From assembly GCA_964590435.1 (NCBI GenBank), contig CAZPWT010000041.1, positions 8,807-72,806 on the forward strand: DNA of 64,000 nucleotides, in the 5' to 3' direction. The position numbers and the translations under genes are program-made. Positions 41,276-49,641 of this stretch are shown here, in pieces; positions within the stretch are counted from its first letter, which is position 1, and the number at the start of each line of letters is the position of its first letter. Under the pieces are notes generated by a model. The model was not told where the DNA came from. It was given only the letters and a program-made list of their open reading frames with translations, and made no database searches. Origin of the DNA: WSZJ01 sp964590435 (lineage in GTDB: Bacteria > Planctomycetota > MHYJ01 > WSZJ01).

Positions 41276-41897
41276 GCTGTGACCCCTGAAGGCGCCGGAG
41301 ATCTTCCAGGTCGGCCAGATCCTTGGCCCTGGCTGCCGACTTCTTCATTTTGATCAATGTCGGAAGCGAAACAAAGCGGACTTGAATGCTCCCCGTCAGC
41401 GCCCGGACGAGTGCGTTTCGATGTTCCTTGTCGAACGCGAATGGCTCTTCAACGAACACGTCCACCGTCGTTTCCCGATGGCGATCGCTGTAGAACTGAA
41501 GGACCTTCATGCCCTTGTCACGGATCCAGCCTTTCCGCGTCCTGGCGTCGCCGAAGCCCTCGGCCGTCACGGGCACGATGGGGCGGTAGCCGATCGATTT
41601 CAGCGCCCTGAACGCGGACGACACGTTGTCGGGGATCAGCTGCACGACGAGGTCCATGTCCGCCGTGAATCTCAGCAACCCGTGGGCGTTCACGGCGAGT
41701 CCGCCGGCCACGAGATACCGGACGCGTGCCTTGTTCAGGGCGCGGAAGACGGCGCTGACGCTCTGCTTCTTGATGGGTCCTCCGGAGAGGGCGGGAGCAT
41801 ACCCGAAGCTCCCAAGCGTCGTCAGGAGTGAATCGCTTCCGCGCCGCCGGAAGGTCCAGGTCGAACGGCCGTCCCGCACACCATGGGGAAACAGCAC
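41259..41897 (-). CDS. Nucleotidyltransferase, AbiEii/DUF6036-like
   Basis: The conserved part is RVRYLVAGGLAVNAHGLLRF, TADMDLVVQL (the D-x-D metal motif), then TVDVFVEEPFAFDKEHRNAL and VRFVSLPTLIKMKKSAARAK. This is the minimal nucleotidyltransferase fold related to AbiEii toxins and DUF6036 proteins, which in toxin-antitoxin systems modify tRNA. The conserved region starts near 41774, where the only well-placed codon after a GGAGG site is ATC; the GTG at 41897 would add about 40 unusual residues. Either the true start is AUC or the N-terminus is extended. Confidence 0.7.
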   Translation of the reverse strand: MLFPHGVRDGRSTWTFRRRGSDSLLTTLGSFGYAPALSGGPIKKQSVSAVFRALNKARVRYLVAGGLAVNAHGLLRFTADMDLVVQLIPDNVSSAFRALKSIGYRPIVPVTAEGFGDARTRKGWIRDKGMKVLQFYSDRHRETTVDVFVEEPFAFDKEHRNALVRALTGSIQVRFVSLPTLIKMKKSAARAKDLADLEDLRRLQGSQRARKR

Positions 41898-41899
41898 GC

Positions 41900-41938
41900 T
41901 TGAACGCCAACGTTCAAATGGTCATGACCAATTGAACG
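41900..41938. promoter_or_regulatory. Nested palindromes upstream of the nucleotidyltransferase
   Basis: TTGAACG (41900-41906), CGTTCAA (41911-41917), GGTCATGACC (41920-41929) and TTGAACG (41932-41938). The first two form an inverted repeat and the outer CGTTCAA and TTGAACG form another around GGTCATGACC. This is an operator-like array. Confidence 0.5.
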
Positions 41939-42092
41939 CCCGCCCCACGATCCGTCATCGGATGACCAGGTTCGGCCAGCTCTACCTCACCGCGCCGACG
42001 CCCCTTTTGCGGATGTTCGCCACCGCGCTCCGACCGCGCGATGGGCCCTGAAGCCGACACGTGTGGCGAGAGAATCCGAAACTCGTTCCGGT

Positions 42093-42098
42093 TAACAT
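42093..42098 (+). promoter_or_regulatory. -10 box, leaderless start of UPF0158 gene
   Basis: TAACAT ends 9 nt before the ATG at 42108. Confidence 0.5.
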
Positions 42099-42107
42099 GC
42101 TCTCGAA

Positions 42108-42875
42108 ATGGGCGCCCGCAAACTCCGCATCGACATCGACGGAATCATCGACGCCGCGACCGCCGCGCCCGAGCTCGGGGAACCGTTCCTCGATCTCACA
42201 ACTGGCGAAGTTGCGTGGCGAAGCGATCTGGCGGACGAAAATGACGACCTGGGCCGCGCCATCGAGCAGGACCCGGATCGGTTCGTCCTGGTTCCCCGGT
42301 ACGAGAGCCGGGACGAGTTCGACCTCATGCGCAGGTTCGCCGATTCCGTCGGCGAAGCGGACGTGAGGAAGCTGCTCGATGTGGCCCTCGGAGGGAAGGG
42401 CTCGTCCTCGCGCTTCCGCGACGTCATCGGCGGGTACCCGGATCTTGAAGCGCTGTGGCGCGAAGCCCGTGACGCGGCCCTGCTCGAGCACGTCAAGGCG
42501 TGGCTGTCCGGGATCGGGATCGAGCCTTCCTTTGAGCGACGGAAGTTCGAAGCTCCGGACATCGTGCCGCGGCCGCCGGAAACGCGGATCGGGCTCTTCG
42601 ACCTCCTCCTGCTCGGCGCGCCCGAGGGGAAGACCGAGCTCCTGGAAGGACGCGTCTCTCGCCAGATCGGCCTGCCCGGCCCGTCCGAGGCGCGCGCTCT
42701 TTTCAAGCGGCTGGCACGCGAACTGTGCGAGCACCACGGCGTCGCATGGCGCAACCGGTTCATCGAGGGAGAGTCGACGTACGAAGTCGGCCGCGCGCAC
42801 TTGACCGTCGAGGACTGCACCGTGTATCTGGAGGTCGATGTCCCTTCCTCCACATGGGACGCCTTCGCGCGTTAA
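42108..42875 (+). CDS. UPF0158 family protein
   Basis: A 255-residue protein. Residues 1-130 match UPF0158: IDIDGIIDAATAAPELGEPF, LDLTTGEVAWRSDLAD, FVLVPRYESRDEFDLMRRFA, then SSRFRDVIGGYPDLEALWRE. The 120-residue C-terminal part is not typical of the family and may be a separate domain. Function unknown. It ends 16 nt before the next gene, a TPR paralogue, which has its own -10 box. Confidence 0.8.
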   Translation: MGARKLRIDIDGIIDAATAAPELGEPFLDLTTGEVAWRSDLADENDDLGRAIEQDPDRFVLVPRYESRDEFDLMRRFADSVGEADVRKLLDVALGGKGSSSRFRDVIGGYPDLEALWREARDAALLEHVKAWLSGIGIEPSFERRKFEAPDIVPRPPETRIGLFDLLLLGAPEGKTELLEGRVSRQIGLPGPSEARALFKRLARELCEHHGVAWRNRFIEGESTYEVGRAHLTVEDCTVYLEVDVPSSTWDAFAR

Positions 42876-42879
42876 CGCG

Positions 42880-42885
42880 TAAGAT
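42880..42885 (+). promoter_or_regulatory. -10 box, leaderless GTG start of TPR paralogue 2
   Basis: TAAGAT ends 6 nt before the GTG at 42892. Confidence 0.55.
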
Positions 42886-42891
42886 CCGTTC

Positions 42892-44334
42892 GTGAACGCC
42901 CCCTTCGACGCGCTCAGGGCGGAGGAGATGTATCTCTTCCGCCACGCCCTCCTCCGCGACGCCGCCTACCAGCTCCAGCTCCCCGGCGACCGGGCGCGGC
43001 TGCACGGGGTGGCGTTCCAGGTGATCGAGGGTATTGCCGGGGGCCCGGCGCCGGCTGTGGCGCCGATGGATGCCGATTCGAACTCGCCGGTTGAGCTCCG
43101 GCCCGGCGACGCGCTGGCGGCGGAGCTGGCGGAGCACGCGCGCCTCGCTGCGGAAGGAGGAACCGCCGATGCGCCGGTCTTTCGCGCGTCGCACGCCCTC
43201 TACCTGCGGCGCGCCGCCGAACACGCCGGGCGAGACTACCGCAGCGACGCCGCCCTCCGCCTGTGGCGGGAACTCGCCGGCGTGCTCGGCGGCGCGGCGA
43301 GAGGCGAAGCGACGCGGCGCGCGGGGATGGCCGCTTCGCTGGCGGACCGGGGAGCCGAAGGGGAACGGCTCTTCGGCGAGGCGCTCGAGATCCACCGCGC
43401 GGCCGGATCGCGCCGCTTCGAGGCCGTCACGCTCGCAAACCTGGGGAGCCTCTTCCAGAACATGGGGCGGGTGCGGGAAGCGGAGGACGCCTTCGCCCGT
43501 TCGCTGGCGATCTCCCGGGAACTCGGCGACCGAGCCTCGGAGGGCTTCGCGCTGGGCTCGCGCGGGACGCTCTTCCTGGCGACAGGCCGGGCGGACCTCG
43601 CCGAAAGGGAGTTCCTGGAAGCGCTGGCGATCCACCGGCAGGTGGCCAACCGCCGCTTCGAGGGGATCGTGACCTCCCACCTCGCGGATCTCCACCAGCA
43701 GGCCGGGCGGATCGAGCGGGCGGAGCAGGAGTACGGCTGCGCCCTGGACATCCACCGCGAAGTCCACAACCGCCTCTACGAGGGCATGACGCTCGGGAAC
43801 CTCGCGATCCTCTACTACCATTCGGGCAGGCCCGCGCAGGCTGCGGCCGCCTTCGATCGCGCCCTCGCCCTGAACCGCGAAAGCGGCAGCCAGCGCGCCG
43901 AGGGGATCACGCTCGTCAACCAGGCCAACTTCTTCAAGACCACCGGCGACCTCGACCGCGCCCGGATCGGCTACGAACGCGCCCTCGCCCTTCAGCGCGA
44001 AGCCGGCGCCCGGCGCTCGGAGGGCATCGCGCTCGTCAACCTCGCCTCCCTGCACCTCCACCTCGGGTCGACGGAGTCGAGCGAGCCCCTGTTCCGCGAA
44101 GCGCTGGAAATCCTGCGAAGCGTCGGCGACCGCCGGAGCGAGGGAAGCGCCCTGTGCGGGCTGGCGACGGTTCTGCGCGTCCTCGGCAGGACGGACGAAG
44201 CTCGCGAAGCCTGGGGCCAGGGGACCGCGGTCCTCAAACAAATCGGCGACCTCGTCCGCCTGCGGTCCGAGGCGGAGAGCATGCGCGAGGCCTGCGCGAA
44301 GGCCGGCGTGCCGGCGTTTGAGGGAGGGGCCTGA
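42892..44334 (+). CDS. TPR protein with an AAA-ATPase-derived N-terminus (paralogue 2)
   Basis: A 480-residue relative of the gene at 13465: YLFRHALLRDAAYQLQLPGD then RARLHGVAFQVIEGI, followed by an acidic linker and about eight 40-residue TPR units (ANLGSLFQNMGRVREAEDAF, SHLADLHQQAGRIERAEQEY, QANFFKTTGDLDRARIGYER). The first residues differ: paralogue 1 reads NAERAYLFRH, paralogue 3 NAEQAYLFRH, this one NAPFDALRAEEMYLFRH. The extra residues come from a short REP-like repeat at 42901-42919. A GTG start is fixed by the -10 box. Confidence 0.75.
   Translation: MNAPFDALRAEEMYLFRHALLRDAAYQLQLPGDRARLHGVAFQVIEGIAGGPAPAVAPMDADSNSPVELRPGDALAAELAEHARLAAEGGTADAPVFRASHALYLRRAAEHAGRDYRSDAALRLWRELAGVLGGAARGEATRRAGMAASLADRGAEGERLFGEALEIHRAAGSRRFEAVTLANLGSLFQNMGRVREAEDAFARSLAISRELGDRASEGFALGSRGTLFLATGRADLAEREFLEALAIHRQVANRRFEGIVTSHLADLHQQAGRIERAEQEYGCALDIHREVHNRLYEGMTLGNLAILYYHSGRPAQAAAAFDRALALNRESGSQRAEGITLVNQANFFKTTGDLDRARIGYERALALQREAGARRSEGIALVNLASLHLHLGSTESSEPLFREALEILRSVGDRRSEGSALCGLATVLRVLGRTDEAREAWGQGTAVLKQIGDLVRLRSEAESMREACAKAGVPAFEGGA
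42901..42919. repeat. Short REP-like repeat in the start of a coding sequence
   Basis: CCCTTCGACGCGCTCAGGG, 19 bp, the shortened form of the dispersed REP-like element. It falls in frame at codons 4-10 of TPR paralogue 2, and the other two paralogues lack it. Confidence 0.6.
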
Positions 44335-44344
44335 CGCGCCCCGC

Positions 44345-44440
44345 CCTACTTCAACTGCTCCATCATCGTCGCCGTGTCCGTGAGGCCCCAGTGCTCGACG
44401 ACCTTGCCATTCTCGAAGTGGAGGATGTCGAAGACCTGGA
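44345..44440 (-). pseudogene. C-terminal remnant of a SnoaL-like (ester cyclase) protein
   Basis: Reads VFDILHFENGKVVEHWGLTD then TATMMEQLK and a stop, the typical ending of SnoaL-like proteins. Upstream on the same strand the frame is interrupted by the hairpin element 44447-44577. A possible continuation, RVEPGAVYRIVEQ, lies beyond it. The N-terminal two thirds are missing. Confidence 0.65.
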
Positions 44441-44446
44441 TCTAAA

Positions 44447-44577
44447 CGGCCACGAAAGGAAAAACGAAAAAGGAAAAAGGAAAAAGGAAAAGAGAACGGC
44501 CACGCTTGCGGGCGGCCGTTGTTGAGGGTTTTTGTTTTTCGTTTTTACTTTTTCGTTTTTCGTTTCCTGGCCGTTTT
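44447..44577. repeat. A-rich hairpin element
   Basis: An imperfect inverted repeat: the left arm begins AACGGCCACGAAAGGAAAAA and the right arm ends GTTTCCTGGCCGTT, so AACGGCC and GGCCGTT close a long purine/pyrimidine stem. It interrupts the SnoaL remnant and lies just before the TPR paralogue 3 promoter. Confidence 0.65.
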
Positions 44578-44636
44578 CCTGCTCGACGATTCGGTACACC
44601 GCGCCCGGCTCCACGCGCGGCGCCTTGTCCAGGGGA

Positions 44637-44642
44637 TATCAT
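44637..44642 (+). promoter_or_regulatory. -10 box, leaderless start of TPR paralogue 3
   Basis: TATCAT ends 6 nt before the ATG at 44649. Confidence 0.55.
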
Positions 44643-44648
44643 GCCCGC

Positions 44649-45887
44649 ATGAATGCAGAGCAGGCCTATCTGTTCCGTCACTCGCTGCTGCGGGATGCCT
44701 CCTATCAGCTGCACATGCCCGAGGCCCGAGGGAGACTGCACAGGCTCGCATTCGAGATCATCGAGTCCGTGCTGGGCGGCTTGGCCGACGAATCCCGGGT
44801 CGCTCCCTTCGCGGCCGAGCTGGCGGACCACGCCCGGGCGGCCCGCGAGGTTGCGGCGGGGGACGCCACCGGGCTGGAGGCCAGGGAACTCGCCTGCCTC
44901 TCGCTTGCGTGCCGCTATGCCTACAGGAACTTCAATTACGCCGCCGCGATCGGCTTTGCCGAGAGAAGGCTCCAACACCCTTCATTCGACCCCGCCGACT
45001 ACTCCGTGGCGCAAACCCACCTGACACAGGCGCTGAGAGCCGCCGGCCGCATCGCGGAGGCCGAGCGCGCGGCGCGTGAGCTTGAAACCTACGCGCGGGC
45101 GCGCAACGACGGGGTCTCGCTGGTCCGGGCCCTCGGAACGCTGGCCACGATCCACGCGCATCGCGGCGACGTCCAGCAGGCGGACGCGCTGGACGAGAAG
45201 TGCATTGCGGCGGCGCGCGACGCAGGCGATCCGCGGGTGCTCAGCCTCTGCCTTGGAAACCGCGGCGCCAATTGCAAGGAGACGGGCCGGCACGAGATGG
45301 CGTTCGCGCTGATGACGGAAGCCATCAAGATCGTGGTGGACATCGGGGACCGACACCTGGAATGCCTGTGGCGCGCGAACCTCGGCGCGCTGCTGATTGA
45401 TTCCGGCGACCTGCCGGCAGGTGAAGCCGCGTGCAAGGAAGCCCTGGCGTTGGCGATCCAGACCGGCAACCTCGCCCAGGAAGGCGTCGCGCGCGGCAAC
45501 CTTGCGGCGATTCGCGAGATCAAGGGCGATCCCGAGGAGGCTTCTCGACAGCGCGCCCGGGCCCTGGAAATCGCCCGAACTGTGGGTGACAAGCGGGTGG
45601 AAGCCATCTGGTTGAGCAATATCGGGAACGTCCATCTCGACCACGGCGAAATCGACAAGGCGCGCGAATTCCTGACGGCGGGCCTGGCGGTCGCGATGGA
45701 CGTTTCAGCTCGCAGCGCGGAAGGCAAATGCGCCGGATTGCTCGCCGTCATCAGGATCCTCGAAGGCCGGAGAACCGAGGCCTTGCCGGAATTCCTCGCC
45801 GCGCTGAACCTGCTCCGCTCCATCTCCGACAAGTCGGGCGAAGAGATCCTGCTGGGCTTTGCGCGACGCCTGGGTCTCCCGTGCTGA
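44649..45887 (+). CDS. TPR protein with an AAA-ATPase-derived N-terminus (paralogue 3)
   Basis: A 412-residue relative of the genes at 13465 and 42892: AYLFRHSLLRDASYQLHMPE and RLHRLAFEIIESVLGGLADE, then about seven TPR units (TQALRAAGRIAEAERAAREL, IHAHRGDVQQADALDEKCIA, GNVHLDHGEIDKAREFLTAG). More diverged than the other two. No cyclase or ATPase domain is attached. Likely a cytoplasmic interaction protein. Confidence 0.75.
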   Translation: MNAEQAYLFRHSLLRDASYQLHMPEARGRLHRLAFEIIESVLGGLADESRVAPFAAELADHARAAREVAAGDATGLEARELACLSLACRYAYRNFNYAAAIGFAERRLQHPSFDPADYSVAQTHLTQALRAAGRIAEAERAARELETYARARNDGVSLVRALGTLATIHAHRGDVQQADALDEKCIAAARDAGDPRVLSLCLGNRGANCKETGRHEMAFALMTEAIKIVVDIGDRHLECLWRANLGALLIDSGDLPAGEAACKEALALAIQTGNLAQEGVARGNLAAIREIKGDPEEASRQRARALEIARTVGDKRVEAIWLSNIGNVHLDHGEIDKAREFLTAGLAVAMDVSARSAEGKCAGLLAVIRILEGRRTEALPEFLAALNLLRSISDKSGEEILLGFARRLGLPC

Positions 45888-45942
45888 TCCGCGATGCCCC
45901 GAGCGGAGAGGGTCCGGAGGGTGCGCGCTGGTGCGGCGGCTC

Positions 45943-46070
45943 CGTGCCGTTCCGTCCCGCCGTGCTTTCCGTGTTAGGGCGTTTTCAAGTCGTTCGCCGG
46001 GCGCCGGGCCAGGGCGAGATTGAAAAACGGCGTAACACGGAAGGCACTGAGGGACGGAAAGACACGGAAC
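45943..46070. repeat. Imperfect hairpin between convergent genes
   Basis: The left arm runs CCGTGCTTTCCGTGTTAGGG and the right arm AACACGGAAGGCACTGAGGG; CCGTGTTA and TAACACGG pair, as do flanking CCGTTCCGT and ACGGAACGG. It lies between the convergent TPR and propeller genes and may act as a terminator or be a MITE-like element. Confidence 0.55.
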
Positions 46071-46124
46071 GGTTTCCGGTGGCTCGAAAACTCTGCACGC
46101 AGGGCGATGGCCGGACTTTCCTGG

Positions 46125-47300
46125 TTACCGCAACTTCACCTTCCCGACCTGTGCGCCTTTGCCACTGGCGTCCTGGCGAATGAACCACGCGAGGCCGCTG
46201 TCCCGGCCGACGATCGGGCGCAGAAACTGCCGATTCTCTTCCTCGACGATCCTCCGCACGGGAATTTCCCCCGTCGCCGCGTCCGGCTCAATCCCCGCTT
46301 CCCATGCCTGCCACATCCCGTTGGCGCCGCGGCCGGAGAAGTAGAGGCGGAGGCCATCGGCCGAGAACACCGGGTCCTCGATGCCGCTCGCGCGGGCCAG
46401 CGTCCGGAACTCCGCGCCGTCCGGGCTCAGCAGCCGCAACGCCGACTGCCGCGGCTCGTTCTTGCCCGTCTGCACGAACATCAGCCACTTGCCGTTCGGG
46501 GACAGGCTCAGCGTCGTCAGGATCGCGTTCGTCGCCTGGTAGACGCGCGCCACCGACGGCGCTTCGCCCCCCGGGTCCGCCGCGCCGATGCCGTCGGGCT
46601 CGTTCGCCGTCGCCCCGACCAGCGCGAACACCTTCTTGCCGTCCAGCGACCACGCCGCGCCGCTTCCCAGCAGCAGGCCGTCCGAAGCGCCGATCTCGCG
46701 CGACTCGGCGCCTTCGGTCGTCATCACCACGAGCTTGCCGTTGCGCACGAACGCGAAGCGCTTCCCGTCGGGGGAGAGGGCGGGGGCGCCGAGGGGGGCG
46801 TCGCCGAGGTCAACGGGCTGCATCTTGGCGTCGACGATGACGGACCAGAGGTGGCCGCCGGCGACCCAGGTGAGGCGTTCGCTGTCAGCGGAGGCCCACC
46901 AGCGATCGACCTTGCCCTTGGCGTCGCGGAGGGCGCCCTGGGCCTTGCCGCTGGCGTCGTATTTGACGAAGCGGTCGCCACCGTCGCCGGACTCGAGGAT
47001 CACGAACCCGTCGCCGAAGGGGGCGACGCGGGCGTCGGCGGGGAGGGCCGTCAGCATTTCCGGGGCGGGGACGACGACCGGCGGCGGGACGAGCTTGCTG
47101 CCGTCGGGCGGCTGCGGGCGTCGGGCGAGGCCGGGGGCGCCGGGCTTGCGGTCGCCGGCGGGCTGCTCCTTCTCGGCCATCCGGTCCTCGGCGGGCTTGC
47201 CCTTGGCGGCGGCCTCGGCGCGGTTTTCGCCGGCGTCCTGGGCGAAGAGCGGGCAGGCGAGGAGGGAGGCGAACAGGGCGTAGGTTGCGAAGCGCAGCAT
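46125..47300 (-). CDS. Secreted TolB/PD40-like beta-propeller protein
   Basis: A 391-residue exported protein: signal peptide LFASLLACPLFAQDAGE, a low-complexity linker rich in Ala, Pro and Lys (to about residue 80), and PD40-type blades (APALSPDGKRFAFVRNGKLV, LSLSPNGKWLMFVQTGKNEP, DPVFSADGLRLYFSGRGANG). Such domains bind proteins or glycans. It is adjacent to miaA but separated by 59 bp and has no obvious link to it. Confidence 0.7.
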   Translation of the reverse strand: MLRFATYALFASLLACPLFAQDAGENRAEAAAKGKPAEDRMAEKEQPAGDRKPGAPGLARRPQPPDGSKLVPPPVVVPAPEMLTALPADARVAPFGDGFVILESGDGGDRFVKYDASGKAQGALRDAKGKVDRWWASADSERLTWVAGGHLWSVIVDAKMQPVDLGDAPLGAPALSPDGKRFAFVRNGKLVVMTTEGAESREIGASDGLLLGSGAAWSLDGKKVFALVGATANEPDGIGAADPGGEAPSVARVYQATNAILTTLSLSPNGKWLMFVQTGKNEPRQSALRLLSPDGAEFRTLARASGIEDPVFSADGLRLYFSGRGANGMWQAWEAGIEPDAATGEIPVRRIVEEENRQFLRPIVGRDSGLAWFIRQDASGKGAQVGKVKLR

Positions 47301-47359
47301 GGGGATCTCCGGTTGGTTTCAGTGTTCTGCGGGGTTGGACGCGGCGGGGCGGCGAAAGT

Positions 47360-48250
47360 TCACGATTTTCCGGCGGCGGCGAAATACGCGGCGGCCTGCG
47401 CGGCCATCGCTTCCGTCGTCCCGGACTCGATCCGGCAAACGTCCCCGAGCTTGCGGAACCACGTCGACTGGCGGCGGACGAGCGTCCAGGTCCGCGCGGC
47501 CATCAGCGCGGCGGCCTCGGCGGGCTTGAGGCGCCCTTCCGCGACGCCGAGCGCCTCCTCGTAGCCGATGAACTTCCGCGTTTCGGTCGAGAACGTCAGT
47601 CGTTTCGCCTCCTCCACCAGTCCGCCGGCCAGCATCGCCTTCGCCCGCGCCTCGATCCGCGGCCGCAGCACGGTGCGCGGCGGGTCGAGCAGCACGATCC
47701 GTGCCGGGCGCTTCTCGGGCGCCCCCCACTGCGTCTGGTGCTGCGAGATCGGCTTGCCGGTCAGCCGGTAGACCTCCAGCGCCCGCACCAGCCGCTTCTT
47801 GTCGTTCGCGTGCAGTTTCTTCGCCGCCGCAGGGTCCACCCGCGCCAGCTCGGCGTGGAGGTCGGGAAGGGCCTCGATTTCGCGGCGGAGCGCGGGGTCC
47901 TGCGGCGGGCCGGCGAAGAGCCCTTCCTGGAGGGCCTTGAGGTAAAGGGGAGTGCCGCCGGCGAAGAGGGCGCGTTTGCCGCGGGAGGTGACGTCGCGTT
48001 CGGCGGCGTGGGCGGCCTTGAGCCAGTCGGCGACGGAGAAGGTGTCGGCGGGGTCGGCGATGTCGAGGAGGTGGTGAGGGACGCGGGCGCGTTCGGCGGC
48101 GGTCGGCTTGGCGGTGCCGACGTCCATGCCGCGGTAGACGGTCGCGGAGTCCATCGCGAGGATTTCGGCGCCGATCCGTTCGGCAACGAGGAGCGCGACG
48201 GCGGTCTTGCCGGAGGCGGTGGGGCCGGTGAGGATCAGCGCGGGGGTCAT
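47360..48250 (-). CDS. miaA: tRNA dimethylallyltransferase
   Basis: A 296-residue enzyme that prenylates A37 of tRNAs reading UNN codons. Hallmarks: the P-loop LTGPTASGKTAVA, DSATVYRGMDVGTAKPT (usually DSMQ/DSALVYRGMDIGTAKP), VPHHLLDIADPADTFSVADW, FAGGTPLYLKALQEGLF and a C-terminal QSTWFRKL. Normal length for the family. TATCGT 9 nt before the ATG suggests leaderless transcription. Confidence 0.95.
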   Translation of the reverse strand: MTPALILTGPTASGKTAVALLVAERIGAEILAMDSATVYRGMDVGTAKPTAAERARVPHHLLDIADPADTFSVADWLKAAHAAERDVTSRGKRALFAGGTPLYLKALQEGLFAGPPQDPALRREIEALPDLHAELARVDPAAAKKLHANDKKRLVRALEVYRLTGKPISQHQTQWGAPEKRPARIVLLDPPRTVLRPRIEARAKAMLAGGLVEEAKRLTFSTETRKFIGYEEALGVAEGRLKPAEAAALMAARTWTLVRRQSTWFRKLGDVCRIESGTTEAMAAQAAAYFAAAGKS

Positions 48251-48259
48251 TGGGGGCGC

Positions 48260-48265
48260 ACGATA
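48260..48265 (-). promoter_or_regulatory. -10 box, leaderless start of miaA
   Basis: TATCGT ends 9 nt before the ATG at 48250. Confidence 0.45.
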
Positions 48266-48299
48266 CGGGAGGGAGCGGGGAGTGGCCAGTTGCCAGCGG

Positions 48300-48515
48300 C
48301 GAGCGGCGAGTCGAACAGCTTTGGCCGCAGAGGGCGCCGAGGGCGCAGAGAGGCCGAGCGAGAATCCCGCGGGCCCAGGCTGCGTCGGCCTCGTGACGAT
48401 CATGGAGCAGGTTTTCGTCTGCGGGCCGACTCCGCCCGAGCCCGCGGGAATTTCGCTCGCCCTGGTCGACAATCTCTGCGCCCTCTGCGGCGATCGCCGT
48501 TTTTCTCCCGACTCC
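48300..48515. repeat. Long imperfect inverted repeat
   Basis: The left arm includes GCCGCAGAGGGCGCCGAGGG with CGAGCGAGAATCCCGCGGGC; the right arm includes GCCCGCGGGAATTTCGCTCG with CTCTGCGCCCTCTGCGGC. The arms are inverted copies around a loop of about 60-80 bp. It fills most of the space between miaA and the glycosyltransferase. Confidence 0.65.
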
Positions 48516-48543
48516 CGACTCCCGACTTCCGCCGCGCGCAACC

Positions 48544-49548
48544 TCACCCCCGGGCTTCTTCGAACACCTTCACCAGCCGATCCATCATGCTGTCGAGGCT
48601 GTGGTCGCGCTTCACTCGCGCCCTGGCGTCGGCTCCCAGCGCGGCGCGGTTGCCGTTGAGGATGCGGGCGCAGGCTTTCGCGAGGCCGGCGGCGTCGCCG
48701 AGCGGGAACGAGAACTCCGGCGGCATCCACGCGGCGAACGCCGGGGCGCAGCCGATCGCGGGGCGGGCGCTCGCCATCGCCTCCAGGATCGCCTTGTCGA
48801 GCGCGGTGTGGCTGGCGGAGACGAAGACGTCGCAGGCCTTGTGGTACGGCGGCAGGTCGGGAAACGGGACGCTCCCCGGCAACGCGAGCGGCACGCCGCG
48901 CGCCGCGGCCAGCTCCGCCAGCGGCTTCCGCATCTTTCCCTCGCCGACGATCGTCAGGCGGAGATCGGGGAAGTCGCGCTTCAGCAGCGCCGCCCCCTCC
49001 ACGACCGTCGCGAAGTCCTTCACGGGATCGAGGCGGCCCACGGAGAGCAGGTGCGTGCCGCCCGGCGGCGGCGTCGGCTCGAACTGCGCGAGGTTGATCC
49101 CCTGGCCCGTGACGCGGAGCTTGTCCGTCTTCAGCGGGAAAAATTCCGGGGCCGACACCACGATCCGCTTCGACATCCGGATCGCCAGCTTCAGCCGCGC
49201 CGTCGCGGTGTGGTGCGAGTACCAGAGGACGCACGGGACGCGCGTCACCGGCGCCGCGGCGAGGACGTACTCCGGGTTCATGTGCGCCCAGATCACGTCC
49301 ACCTTCCCCTTGTCCACGGCTTCCTTGAGGCCCTTGTAGAACCGCGCGAGCCGCGTCAGGCGGCCCTTCCCGAGCTCCTTGCCGAGCGACATGACCTCGA
49401 CGTTGTCCGGGAGGTCGCACGGCGCGACGCGGCCGGCCAGCACGTAGAGTTTCTCGAGGCGGGAAGCGAGGGCGCGGATCCAGGTCGGCACGAATCCCAG
49501 GAGGTCGGCGCGCGGGTCCACGGCCTGCGTCATCATCAGCACTCGCAT
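48544..49548 (-). CDS. Glycosyltransferase family 4-like
   Basis: A 334-residue GT-B glycosyltransferase: RVLMMTQAVDPRADLLGFVP at the start, DVIWAHMNPEYVLAAAPVTR, SVGRLDPVKDFATVVEGAAL, LRLTIVGEGKMRKPLAELAA and the C-terminal family motif ASHTALDKAILEAMASARPA. These enzymes transfer sugars from nucleotide donors, often in cell-surface glycan synthesis; donor and acceptor are not deducible. It is divergent from the LsrF-like gene. Confidence 0.85.
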   Translation of the reverse strand: MRVLMMTQAVDPRADLLGFVPTWIRALASRLEKLYVLAGRVAPCDLPDNVEVMSLGKELGKGRLTRLARFYKGLKEAVDKGKVDVIWAHMNPEYVLAAAPVTRVPCVLWYSHHTATARLKLAIRMSKRIVVSAPEFFPLKTDKLRVTGQGINLAQFEPTPPPGGTHLLSVGRLDPVKDFATVVEGAALLKRDFPDLRLTIVGEGKMRKPLAELAAARGVPLALPGSVPFPDLPPYHKACDVFVSASHTALDKAILEAMASARPAIGCAPAFAAWMPPEFSFPLGDAAGLAKACARILNGNRAALGADARARVKRDHSLDSMMDRLVKVFEEARG

Positions 49549-49641
49549 CGCCCGGAGTGTGCCGTTGTTGCCCGGTCTCATCCACCTCTGTTACGCTGCG
49601 GCACCGCCACCTGAGCCTGTTCTTATTCGAGGGAGACCTTC

